Origin: Zygnema cylindricum
Taxonomy: Eukaryota; Streptophyta; Zygnematophyceae; Zygnematales; Zygnemataceae
Length of the DNA: 64,000 nt
Direction: 5' to 3'
Assembly (NCBI GenBank): GCA_037447655.1
Contig: JBBHKE010002683.1
Span: 250,001 to 314,000 of the forward strand
The position numbers and the translations under genes are program-made. Of the stretch, positions 53,434 to 64,000 are shown in pieces. Under the pieces are notes generated by a model. The model did no database searches, had not been told where the DNA came from, and worked only from the letters and a program-made list of their open reading frames with translations. Within the stretch, counting starts at the first letter, position 1; each line of letters opens with the position of its first letter.

Positions 53434-56300
53434 TGTCTTACCTTTTGATTTGTGATGTCACAATTGAAAATCAAAAGTGTGACAAGACAAGTTACTTCAA
53501 CTACGTGACAAAATGTTTAACATCAATATCGATGGGCATTGTATTGTTTTATATCAAACGGGATTTGTTGATAATCACCGTGTACATTTTTAATGGGACT
53601 CTATAATTAATATATTGAACTGAAAACTAATTAATTTATTGAACCGTCAACTAATATCATCAGTTACCACAATTTATCGATATTGATATTGCCATATCCT
53701 CATGATCCGTACTATTATTATAATAATTTTGGTTATTAGGGTGTCGAGAGGTTGAAGGCAATCCTCAATACGGTAATGTAATGAATAGCCATATAACAAA
53801 AAAATGAGTGTACCACAAGTTTGAAATTCTGCCTCAATTTATGTTCTAATCACCTTTTGTATATTAATCAGTCATTGCAAGATATTTATTCGCAAAGTAG
53901 AAAAACTTGAATTTTCGGTGTAGCACTACAAGGATACACTGGTATCGCGATATTTCGAGCTCTAATTCCAACACTAGGATACAACATTAGGATTTAGCTT
54001 CACATAATTGTCCATTTTGTCTTTCTAAATATTTTCATTTGATGTAGTATTTCTACAAAAACTTTATCTAGGGAATGGAATTGCCACAAATTGTTCTTTT
54101 TTCGCTTTACTTTTTGTTTTTCTCGCCACAAAATATCAAGAATGGCAAAAGGATCCGTGTCTTGCAATATTGTTTGCGTTTTCCTCTACCTCACGACCGC
54201 TTCAACCTTAAAATGGAATCACCAAAAGGTGAAATATCTTAAAACTATCCACCAAAAAATTGAAGTAAAATTGTGATGTCAAGTATTTTTGGGGAATATT
54301 CTTTATATTGCAAATTTGAATGCCTAATATTCAAATTAGCAATCTACGCAAAGACTAAGCGAAAAAAAAACAAATCTTGGAACCTTTAGGGATTTTTTTA
54401 CATTTCTTTTAAGATGACAACATCCTTTATTAACATTCGTTCATTAATATGGCAAAGTAACCATCGAAAGAATTTTCAAAACTTCGTTTTTTTGGAATAA
54501 TCGATAACAACAAGTCAGACACCAGTATCAAAAAACTTGATATTTAGAATTGATTGACTTTAAAGCGACAATAGCTATAGTTTATAATAGCCATCATGAC
54601 AAATAAAAAGGAAAAGCTTAGGGTTATTTTAGGGTTATTTTAGGGTTTTTAGCTTAAATTTGGTTTGGTTTGATGTTGTTTTGGTTTTGCTTCGTGTCGC
54701 TTTAGTCAATCCTTGAAAGATTGACACCGATATACGATTCTTTGTAATAAATGTAAATATTATTGGCAAGTTTATATGCGTCATAATAAATCCACTAGAC
54801 ATGGAATTGTGGTCTCACACAAACTTAGTTTCGAACTTTAACAAGAAACAAAACATTATATCATATTGACCAAACATTACAGGTTTCAATCCCAATATTA
54901 CCCTATCCCAGTTTTCTGTCCAACACAATTCAAATATCATATCATAGTGTTACACTATCTTATGTCAACTGAAAATTTGATTTTATTTGGTTAACCCTCA
55001 AACTAATTATATTATATATTATTATATGTTATTTGGATCATTCTCAAACAAATGTTAAGGATTAAGGTAGAAGAGTCAATAAAGGTTGAAAGATAGATAT
55101 AACATAGAGTTGTGCAAAGACAATAAAGGGAGGCTAAGGAGAAACTAAAGAAAAGCAGAGGTAAGGCATGTTGATTAGAATGTACCTATTCATAATCCAA
55201 AACCAATGACCTCGTGTTAATGAAAAGCTTGGGTGCACACCTGATTTTTAGTACTGGAGATTATGCCAAGGACGGAACTATATTTTTCTGCCCCTGAAAA
55301 CGAGTTCACCTGCCAAATCCTCGAATGCCATCATTTGTCACACACTTGTCACAATTGATAAGCATAAGACTAAAAGCATAAGACTAAATTAGACTAAAAG
55401 CAAATGTTTTTTCGCAAATTTAGATCCCACCATGATTCGTTGTGGATTATAGGATGCATGAGAAAATAGTGGTTAAGGAAAAAGAACGATAGACCTTACT
55501 GAGTGAGTAGACATTGAGCTATCATAAAATATTATAAAGTCATTAAATGACAGGGAAAATAAAATCCATTGAATCCATTTGATTAAAATTAAGTAAAATC
55601 TTGTCTAATCGTATCGAAACAGTATCAGATCAAGTTGTACTAGAGAACAAACCAACTTGCAAATTAACGAGATAAACCAAATTATACAAAAACAAAATAA
55701 AATTAAATTCTAACGCATTATACTTGCTCAATTGGACAGAAAAAAATCACTGGAATTGCAAAATTTAATCAAGCGAGGCATTGCTACCCCGCCCATCCCT
55801 ACAATCATACCAAAAACTGACAATATCATGAACACAAAATCTCAAATTCAGGGGGAGGGGGAGGAGGGGGAGGGGGGGAGAGGGGTCTCCATCATATTCA
55901 ATTATTGCACGAGTAAAGTATCAGATAAACTCGTTAAAATCGTTGATATTTCGGTAGGATGCGGAACACTAATGTGTTTTCTTAAAGCCCCAAGCCCCTT
56001 TCTTTATATTGAAGGCAATCTGTGTAACTCTTTCTCTCTCTCTATCATGTCCTTCTCTTACCTTGTACTTCATTTTAAGGTTTTTGTTTTTTCCATTATA
56101 CAATCTATACCTCTAAAGATGCAATGCATAAGTAAATGTCTTCTGTTTTTCAATCAAATCCTATGAATACAAAAAATCTAACCTTGTGATTCTTTTCGAA
56201 TATGAGATACTTTGCCGTTGTCGAATATTCTTACGCCGATATACCCAAATGGACAATATTCTAAAACGAATGCGGTTACTAAGACTAATATGATGGGCAG
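53434..56300. other. AT-rich intergenic DNA
   Basis: No gene or transposon domain is recognised. The longest open frame (55732-56166) starts at TTG, crosses a G-rich run (GGGGGAGGAGGGGG at 55850-55880) and resembles nothing known to me. 54620-54660 contains TTTTAGGG units. Confidence 0.6.

Positions 56301-56303
<3 letters not shown>

Positions 56304-56365
<62 letters not shown>
56304..56365. repeat. (AT)n microsatellite
   Basis: Uninterrupted alternating AT for about 60 bp. Confidence 0.95.
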
Positions 56366-56367
<2 letters not shown>

Positions 56368-56579
56368 TATAGTTCTTCGAGTTGCAAAGAAACAGAGTGC
56401 ACTCAGCTTAAACCGACAACTTAAAAGCATTGTATTCAACTAAAAGGGATCCAAACGAACACCACCGCACATGTCATGACATCAAAATGTTTGAAAACAT
56501 CTAAAATATGAGAGAGCTCACAATCGTCATAAACGTCGAAAAAAACAATTTAGTCAAAAACATTTGGAATGCGAGAGGT

Positions 56580-56945
56580 GTCGAAATCAACACACATCAT
56601 GAATGTCACAAACATAACAATTATCGAGGGTGTCGCAAATGTCACGGATGCCATAATTGTCACAAATGTTACAATCATCATGAATGTCCCATTTGTCACA
56701 AACATTACAAATGTCACAAATGTCATGAATGTCACAAATGTCACAAATGTCACAAATGGCATGTCATGAATGTCATGAATGTCACAAATGTTGAGGATGT
56801 CACAAATTTCACAAATGTGACAAATGTCATAAATGTCATAAATGTCGCAGGCTGAAATGTCAAGGATATCACAAATGTCACAAATATCATGAATGTCGTG
56901 AATGTGAAAAATGTCACAAATGTGATAAATGCCACAAATATCATC
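56580..56945. repeat. 9-bp minisatellite, ATGTCACAA type
   Basis: About 40 imperfect 9-bp units (AAATGTCAC, GAATGTCAT) in tandem. The unit length, a multiple of three, makes artificial open frames on both strands (NVTNVT and FVTFVT repeats). Confidence 0.85.
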
Positions 56946-57194
56946 AGAAATTTCGGTTGGCCACAAATTCACTTAATTCCAGTTTCTAATTACCGTGCGT
57001 TTATCGCGCAACTAGCGTGGTATTGATATTTATATGGGGAGTAAAATTCAACATTTTAAATCCTTCACATTACGCATCTCGATCGATAAATATCAATACT
57101 CCAAAAAAAAATATTAGGGCATTTTGGTCGTTTTTTCATGTGGTCAAGAGATCGTTTGAGGAGGTAAAATTAACAATCAAAAGTTCAAAATTTC

Positions 57195-57402
57195 TGCCTG
57201 AAATGCCAAGAACAGCAGAGAAAACAGCAGAGAAAAGCAGAGAGAGACAGAGGGACAGACGAAGGGAGCCAGAGGAGCCAAAGGAAGGAAAGAGGGAGAA
57301 GATTTTGGGGAGAGACAAGGAGGAGATGGAGAGAGGGAGAGACAGGGAGAGAGGGAAAGGTGGAGGGAGGTGGAGGGAGGGAAGGAAGGAAAGAGAAAGA
57401 CA
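57195..57402 (+). repeat. GA-rich tract
   Basis: AGAGAGGGAGAGACAGGGAG-type purine run, low complexity, just left of the LTR element at 57431. Confidence 0.75.
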
Positions 57403-57430
57403 ACCTTAGATTAGAAGTGAAGGTGAAAAG

Positions 57431-58737
57431 TGTTGTTCTTTGGTCTAAAATAGACCGCAGAAGCCACCCAAACTATCATGCAAAAAGCTAAGCAAAAATA
57501 GGTCGACGAACAATCATATGAAATGCATCCTCCATTTAACATACAACAACATTTAGGGTTTCATGGAATAATCAACATAAATAAACCCTATGACAACATC
57601 TAAGGTTTGATGGAATAATCGACATAAACAAACCCTAGGACAAATGCATAAACAATGCATATCAAACATATATAAAAACATAAATAAATAATAACACACA
57701 AATGCATCACACATAAACAAGAGTATAATCAAAGTATAATCATTATATCATTCAAAGTGCATGACCTAATCGACAACCCTAAAATACTACATCTTCGGTC
57801 CCCACTTTACTAACCAGCATTGATTAATTATTCTAATGAAGCTCAAATCTATATATACACTTGTGAGCTGTTAACAAATCACTAAGTGTCAAAATAACCA
57901 ACGTAAATTACGTAACTGTCATTAAATCAAACTAATCGTAAGCGTACACCTGAAAGTCAAGCAATCGTAAGCGTACACTTGTCTGCAAATACGACACATA
58001 AATTAAAGTGTCGATATCCTCATTAATCACGTAAAATATAACTATTTTAATCAACACTAAATCATTAATTCAAATAAGACAAAACATTGATGCTTCAAAT
58101 ATTTACACCGACGCATCCAAAAATCCGCGTCATAAGTGACAACTTGCTTAGTCACTTGTCGATAAGTCCACGTAGTGAACCGACATCGCATATGTACGGT
58201 CCACTAGATAATGTGTCATAAAAACAATGTGGTCCCTTAAAAATATCGGCGACGTCGTCCGCCCTCCACTTGTACCTCGAACAACTTGCCGAAATCAATT
58301 CGTACGATCCAATTCCTGTCCGTACCGAAATCACGTACTTCGTCATAAATGCGCCTTGTCGCATTTAAGGTACACGTCATTTTCGATAAATGCATGTCGC
58401 AATAAGCGACAACTTAAAGTACATCTGTCAAATACGACGCTCCGTACCGGCGGCGTCCCATGTAATAAATTTCATCTGTCGCATTATGTTTCGTACGTGC
58501 GACGTACCATTTTATCTTCGTCGATTATCACACGTCGGATTGCTTCACGATCCGCCGTCCATTTCCTCTCACATTTCGCGCCACTCAATTACTCCATTAA
58601 TTTTATGTGTACATTTAATTCCCCAATCCATAAATCCTTTCGAACCTCCACAATATATCGCGTAAATGCGTACGCACGAAACATCGCGTACGCACGAAAC
58701 AATGTGTTCGCACGAAACTAACTTTTCAAAAACAACA
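57431..58737 (-). repeat. 3' LTR of the non-coding element
   Basis: 1307 bp; direct repeat of 59712-61019. Contains the degenerate hairpin GGATTGCTTCACGATCC at 58537-58553. Confidence 0.93.
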
Positions 58738-58750
58738 CTCCCCCGAAAAT
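58738..58750 (-). promoter_or_regulatory. Polypurine tract of the non-coding element
   Basis: Minus strand AATTTTCGGGGGAG immediately before TGTTGTTTTTG of the LTR. Confidence 0.7.
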
Positions 58751-59696
58751 TTAGTTTCGTGCATCCATGATGCCACGTCATCATCTGTCACACTTCATGG
58801 AACTACGTCATCAGCTGTCATCAATGTCACCTTCAGCTGCCTCCTCCATTTGAATCCGCCAAATGCCTCCGCCAGAATTTTCCCACTTGTTCCACCATCG
58901 CTTCCGCTTCCTCCACATACCATCCAAATTTCATAATACATAATATATATATTTTCATTTTCTTTTCTCTTTTCTCAACAATATCTAAATCCGAAAATTT
59001 CCCATAAAAATACATAAATAATAAACTATTTTCCGAAAATCAATTCTACCAATAATAAATAAAATGCCAACAAAAATTACCACATTTTCCTCTAACTACC
59101 ATAACAATTTCCAAAAATAAAACTTTCCAAATTTTCTAAATTTCGCAACCCGCGTACTTAATCCCACAAAATAAAACATTAAAAATAAAAGTAAATAAAA
59201 TCTACATTCTCTATCCCAATTTTAAGCTCCATTAATGTTACATTTCCCAAAACTACCAACAATCCAAAAAATAAAATCTCATAACATCCCATAATTATAG
59301 ATCCACAAATTCGGATCTTTCACCAAATGCCACATCTCCACCTTTCGGATCTCTCCCCCAAACGTCGAAACTCCTCCTTCCACATCTCTCCACTAAATGT
59401 CAAATCACCACATTTCGAAATGCTTCATTAAAAATAAACATTTATTTTCCAAAACTAAAATATCGATTCTCAAAATAAATCATTTTAATTGAGGGTACAC
59501 ATTTCGGCACTGTCACTAAGTTAACCCTTGGGGCGATGCAAGATTAAACTCGGCACATACCAACACTATGATAAGGCCGATCTCATGGGTACACAGACAC
59601 CATTACTGCAATACAACCAGGAAGGACAATATTAACCCGCTACAATGCATGTGACACAAACCTATCTCGACTTAACGTAACATACGATAGATGGGG
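58751..59696 (-). other. Internal region of the non-coding element
   Basis: AT-rich, no gag or pol motif in any frame. On the minus strand a twelve-codon frame starts at the ATG inside the primer site (MGPHPIYRMLR) and stops. It presumably contains packaging signals, but none can be pointed to. Confidence 0.7.
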
Positions 59697-59711
59697 TGTG
59701 GGCCCATAACC
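59697..59711 (-). promoter_or_regulatory. Primer-binding site of the non-coding element (anticodon-arm type)
   Basis: Minus strand GGTTATGGGCCCACA directly after the 5' LTR end. Same site as in copia A, B and C although the LTR family differs. Confidence 0.75.
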
Positions 59712-61019
59712 TGTTGTTCTTTGGTCTAAAATAGACCGCAGAAGCCACCCAAACTATCATGCAAAAAGCTAAGAAAAAATAGGTCGACGAACAATCATAT
59801 GAAATGCATCCTCCATTTAACATACAACAACATTTAGGGTTTCAAAGAATAATCAACATAAATAAACCCTATGACAACATCTAAGGTTTGATGGAATAAT
59901 CGACATAAACAAACCCTAGGACAAATGCATAAACAATGCATATCAAACATATATAAAAACATAAATAAATAATAACACACAAATGCATCACACATAAACA
60001 AGAGTATAATCAAAGTATAATCATTATATCATTCAAAGTGCATGACCTAATCGACAACCCTAAAATACTACATCTTCGGTCCCCACTTTACTAACCAGCA
60101 TTGATTAATTATTCTAATGAAGCTCAAATCTATATATACACTTGTGAGCTGTTAACAAATCACTAAGTGTCAAAATAACCAACGTAAATTACGTAACTGT
60201 CATTAAATCAAACTAATCGTAAGCGTACACCTGAAAGTCAAGCAATCGTAAGCGTACACTTGTCTGCAAATACGACACATAAATTAAAGTGTCGATATCC
60301 TCATTAATCACGTAAAATATAACTATTTTAATCAACACTAAATCATTAATTCAAATAAGACAAAACATTGATGCTTCAAATATTTACACCGACGCATCCA
60401 AAAATCCGCGTCATAAGTGACAACTTGCTTAGTCACTTGTCGATAAGTCCACGTAGTAAACCGACATCGCATATGTACGGTCCACTAGATAATGTGTCAT
60501 AAAAACAATGTGGTCCCTTAAAAATATCGGCGGACGTCGTCCGCCCTCCACGTGTACCTCGAACAACTTGCCGAAATCAATTCGTACGATCCAAATCCTG
60601 TCCGTACCGAAATCACGTACTTCATCATAAATGCGCCTTGTCGCATTTAAGGTACACGTCATTTTCGATAAATGCATGTCGCAATAAGCGACAACTTAAA
60701 GTACACCTGTCAAATACGACGCTCCGTACCGGCGGCGTCCCATGTAATAAATTTCATCTGTCGCATTATGTTTCGTACGTGCGACGTACCATTTTATCTT
60801 CGTCGATTATCACACGTCGGATTGCTTCGCGATCCGCCGTCCATTTCCTCTCACATTTCGCGCCACTCAATTACTCCATTAATTTTATGTGTACATTTAA
60901 TTCCCCAATCCATAAATCCTTTCGAACCTCCACAATATATCGCGTAAATGCGTACGCACGAAACATCGCGTACGCACGAAACGATGTGTTCGCACGAAAC
61001 TAACTTTTCAAAAACAACA
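59712..61019 (-). repeat. 5' LTR of the non-coding element
   Basis: 1308 bp, partner of 57431-58737; hairpin at 60829-60845. Confidence 0.93.
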
Positions 61020-61024
61020 AAAAG

Positions 61025-61735
61025 GGGTCGAGAGGCATTGGCAGCCAATGGGAGCACGAGAAATAGGAGCAGCCAGCATGACACGTGGCATGCGCTCGAG
61101 AATTAGCTAATCTGAAAGAGGACATGTGAAAAGTTAAGAGGAGGACACATGGCAAATGGAAAGTAAGAAAGAAATGGAAAAAAAAATTACTATTATTCGT
61201 TTATAATGATGGTTTCCTTCTATTTGTTTTAAATCGGGCAAAGTGAAACGAATCCGAATCTCTCTCTGAATCTCTCTCCGATCCGAATCTCTCTTCGAAT
61301 CTCTCTCCGAATAGTAACACGCCACGCTAGATAATTAAGTTACGTGTCATGATAGAAAGCCAACGAAAAATCTTAAGATTTGCACATGACACGCGCTTTC
61401 CAAAATACAACGAAAAAAAAAACGATATTTTGTAACATTCCCTCGTCACACTATTTTCAATAACTTTTGTTTGTCACACTATTTCTCTCAAAGGACTTTC
61501 GTTATGTTCGAAAATTGAAACACTAAAAAACGAGGTGGTGTACAGATAGGCGTCTGCAAAATGTATAAAAGTTTTGTCATATGATTATTTCATCGCACCT
61601 ACATGGTACCCAAGTCGAGATTTGAAGTTAAGTTTGTCGGTGCTAAAAATCTGAAAGATATTCAATATCTGATTGTAGCTTGCGTGGCGCCAATCAATTT
61701 AGAACACATGGCTTACAAACTCTATCTGATGGAAC
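61025..61735. other. Intergenic DNA between two LTR elements
   Basis: No gene is seen. 61255-61315 is a short tandem repeat of CGAATCTCTCTC type. Confidence 0.6.
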
Positions 61736-62800
61736 TGTAGATATTGATGGTTATATTATTATTTTCTAGGTCTAAATTAGAATATAGAAAGAAGCCGAGG
61801 AAGTCTGTCTCTAACTTCTCTCTCCAAACTCCCACACTTGTTGCAGTCACTGAGAAGTTGGAGAGGAAGCTAGTGCCATGGCTACCTAGGCTATCCAGAG
61901 GTTTACGGGAAATAGATTAGTTAAGTAGGTAGGTTTATTTACTAAAAGGTGTATGTCGGTAACAGGATTTGATCCTGGTAACAGCCGACCGTCAGAACGC
62001 CGGTAGCCGGTAGCCTTAGCTGTTAAGTCTAGAAGTTACGATATGTACTCTTCGGTTTGATATTTATTCAAATGTTAACACGTAGGACAATTCATTTAAC
62101 AACAGATGTTTACGGTTATATAGATCCAGTTATGTAAAACGTACGGATTTTAGGTATGGACAAGAAACAAGTACCGCGCATTTTGTTTCTTTTATGAAAC
62201 AAATACCGCACAAGCATTTATGACGGCTACGATTGAAATTTGCATTCAATCGGACGGCCGAAAAAAAATAAAGTCGAGATCGCGGAAGAGATTCTCGGCG
62301 GATTATGGTCATTGCCACATCAGATGACACGTGGCAAAATTACGTTATATCGTAGCATCTCCGAGAATTACGGGACCGAATCCGAATATGACATGTGTCG
62401 ACATTTAGGCCATGTCGTACAAATTCCGTACTTAAAGTACACCAACAGCTGTACATTTATGTACGGCAATGTAATATCATTGGTGCCGTACACCAATAGA
62501 TAGAGTTTTTGAGAGAGATAGGACTTAGAAAAATTGGTAGATAGGACCCTCTCTCCCAGAGAGCTTCTGTACAAAAAGTCAACTTTGACCCTCCATAACT
62601 TACTGCTCAAGGGAGCAAATACAAAGATTATTTTTGCTATCGACTCATGGGAGTCTTGCCTTCACAGGGAAGAAGGTGGTCAGAGTTTTTGTCTGCCACG
62701 GTGGCAATTATTCTTTTTGAAACACAAAGGGTTCAGGGTTATCTTAGAGGCTTCGTGTGAGCTACCTACTCTAAGGTTCTATGGAGGTCTCAGAGTTGCA
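61736..62800 (+). repeat. 5' LTR of copia C
   Basis: 1065 bp, TGTAGATATTGATGG to CAGAGTTGCA, aligning with the reverse complement of 10160-11226. The partner LTR is outside the window, so its 5' limit rests on the TGTAGA match to copia A. Confidence 0.8.
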
Positions 62801-62816
62801 CGTTATGGGCCCACCA
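62801..62816 (+). promoter_or_regulatory. Primer-binding site of copia C overlapping the gag ATG
   Basis: CGTTATGGGCCCACCA, complementary to the anticodon arm of initiator tRNA-Met over GTTATGGGCCCACCA. The ATG is the gag start (MGPPSRVPIFNG). Confidence 0.75.
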
Positions 62817-63884
62817 TCTAGGGTGCCCATATTCAATGGAGCTGGCGTCATATACTGGGAAAGTATGATGACTGGAGCTCTATGTGAGAAAAGGTTTTGG
62901 GGAATAGTGAGTGGACGTGTGAGGCGTCCATCCAGTCTTGGGATACCTCCAGGGTTTACAGGAGGTAGATTCACTAGAGATGCAGATCCATCTTCAACGG
63001 AGGAGACAAAGGAAGGAGAGGTGGTGGACAAAGGAAAGGAGAAGGAGACAACCACACCAATAGCAACTGGTTCGGCATTTATGTCAACTATTTTGAGGAA
63101 CGAGGGGAATGATACTAATACCCGGGGCTTCAACAATATGGCGGCAAAGCACTTCATCCTCCGCCACATTACTCAAGGACTTGCATTTCCTGATTTGCTG
63201 GTAGAAAGGGAATCCGATCTTTTGATGGCTCCCATAGAGATGTATCAAAGTGGTACGATTCAGCAACAACAGTTGGATGATCAGAAAGTTAAAGTGTACG
63301 TATATAAAAGGGGGAAGATGTTGGATTTTTGCAATGAGCTTGCTACACTTTTCATGGAGCTAGAGAGTGCTGGAAAAGATTTTAGTGAAAAAGAAAAGGT
63401 TAACTGTCTACTGATGAATAACCCGATGAGTTCGAGAACATAGTGAATCGTGTGCATGACTTGCCGGACTCAAGGTGGATATGGAACTCAGTGGTAGGAA
63501 TGATTTTCGTTGGGAGAATACCATTGAAATGCGAAGGGAGGAACGAGTGGGCAAGCCTTGGCATCTGGGACCGACTGGAGGAAAAAGGATTCTCGGAGAC
63601 CGGTGGAAAATTACGCAAGGGGGGAGCAGAAAAATCAGACCGACGAGTTCGGACCAAGGGCTCCCAAGGGTTTATGTCATTTTTGTAAAAAACCAGGGCA
63701 CTATATGGTGGAGTGCACTAAACTAACCGAGCTTCGGTTAAAAGAGGGGCAGACCGGTGGAACCCCGAGAGGAAAGAAAAAGGCCCTTGTGACACAAGTA
63801 CATGAGGTGGAATCCGAAGACGAGGACGATGAGCTCTTATTGGATGAGGAGTTGGAAGCAACAAACGAGGTAGAAATTCCATGA
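62805..63884 (+). pseudogene. Copia C gag
   Basis: Starts in the primer site with MGPPSRVPIFNGAGVIYWES, then ALCEKRFWGIVSGRV, a charged Lys/Glu linker, NNMAAKHFILRHITQG and MLDFCNELATLFMELESAG. A frameshift near 63420 moves the C-terminal part to other frames. The knuckle CHFCKKPGHYMVEC at about 63676-63717 keeps all zinc ligands, and an acidic tail (EDEDDELLLDEELE) ends at 63884. It binds and packages element RNA when intact. Confidence 0.88.
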
Positions 63885-64000
63885 ATGCAGAAATGTGCTT
63901 TCGGTGGATTGAAAGGTGAAGCAGGCTGGATTGTAGATTCAGGTCCCTCCATGCAAATATGTAAGGATAAACACCTGTTCACTAAGATAAGAAAGATTCC
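63885..64000 (+). pseudogene. Copia C protease, start
   Basis: GWIVDSGPSMQICKDKHLFT: the DSG active site of Copia proteases at about 63926-63934, aligned with IIDSGVSMHMCKD of copia A. Cut by the window end. Confidence 0.8.

Larger units (their letters stand above)
57431..61019 (-). mobile_element. Young non-coding LTR retrotransposon (TRIM/LARD-like), 3.59 kb
   Basis: LTRs at 57431-58737 and 59712-61019 flank a 974-bp internal region with no open frame of note. The target duplication AAAAG is perfect (57426-57430, 61020-61024). Minus orientation is given by the primer site next to the right LTR and the polypurine tract CGGGGGAG next to the left LTR. By eye the LTRs differ at about eleven positions in 1.3 kb, so insertion was recent. 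The termini TGTTG...CAACA and the internal hairpin place it with the LTR family of copia D, a possible donor of proteins. Confidence 0.92.
61736..64000 (+). mobile_element. Copia C, 5' part (continues beyond the window)
   Basis: 5' LTR 61736-62800, primer-binding site, gag, and the start of the protease at the window edge. LTR and gag are closely related to copia A. Better preserved, with two visible frame lesions in gag. Confidence 0.9.

Noticed and set aside
55732-56166. 144-codon open frame
   Set aside because: Starts at TTG, crosses a low-complexity G-rich run, has no recognised motif and no splice or neighbour support.
56161-56439. Tyr-Ile repeat protein
   Set aside because: Translation of the (AT)n microsatellite.

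Overview
The window is a repeat-dominated nuclear segment, most likely from a streptophyte (a charophyte alga or a land plant). The reasons are degenerate TTTAGGG-type tracts (about 34.66-34.80, 54.62-54.66 kb), Ty3/Gypsy and Ty1/Copia elements nested in one another, and a spliced gene resembling the plant alpha-fucosyltransferases. The species cannot be fixed from the sequence. No bacterial operon, rRNA gene, complete tRNA gene or CRISPR array is visible. Almost every transposon reading frame carries stops or frameshifts, so they are annotated as pseudogenes; open frames were judged by homology and not by start codon.

1-31 kb: two tandem, same-strand copies of one unusual Gypsy family (G1, 1-18742; G2, 18751-31007). 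Reading through the damage, the domain order is gag with a zinc knuckle, aspartic protease, a C5 cytosine DNA methyltransferase (DNMT) domain, reverse transcriptase, RNase H, integrase, and a C-terminal PHD-like zinc finger. Copia A (4751-11226, minus) sits in G1. Copia B (18992-23110, plus, gag only) sits in the 5' LTR of G2. A solo LTR interrupts the DNMT of G1, and another LTR interrupts the PHD-like finger of G2. Past G2, an LTR fragment (31020-31298) abuts an inverted fragment of the same family (31299-32482).

32.5-42.4 kb: a less repetitive island with a minus-strand spliced gene (coding exons 38203-37964, 37647-37199 and 35882-35327; splice phases agree) for a fucosyltransferase-like glycosyltransferase. 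Its last intron holds a 947-bp TIR transposon. MITE-like elements flank the island.

42.4-53.1 kb: an LTR of the copia B family (42411-43590), a minisatellite of more than 90 copies of a 39-bp unit (43591-47225), then a 3'-truncated Copia element (copia D, minus, 47972-53119) whose gag is split by a solo LTR with a perfect 5-bp target duplication.

53.1-64 kb: AT-rich intergenic DNA with a 215-bp MITE, an (AT)n tract and a 9-bp minisatellite; a young non-coding LTR element (57431-61019, target duplication AAAAG); and the 5' part of copia C (61736 to the window end).

Two observations stand out. First, the Gypsy family carries both a DNA methyltransferase and a putative chromatin-reader finger. 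Second, several Copia elements and the non-coding element have a primer-binding site complementary to the anticodon arm of initiator tRNA-Met, placed so that the tRNA anticodon would pair with the gag AUG itself.
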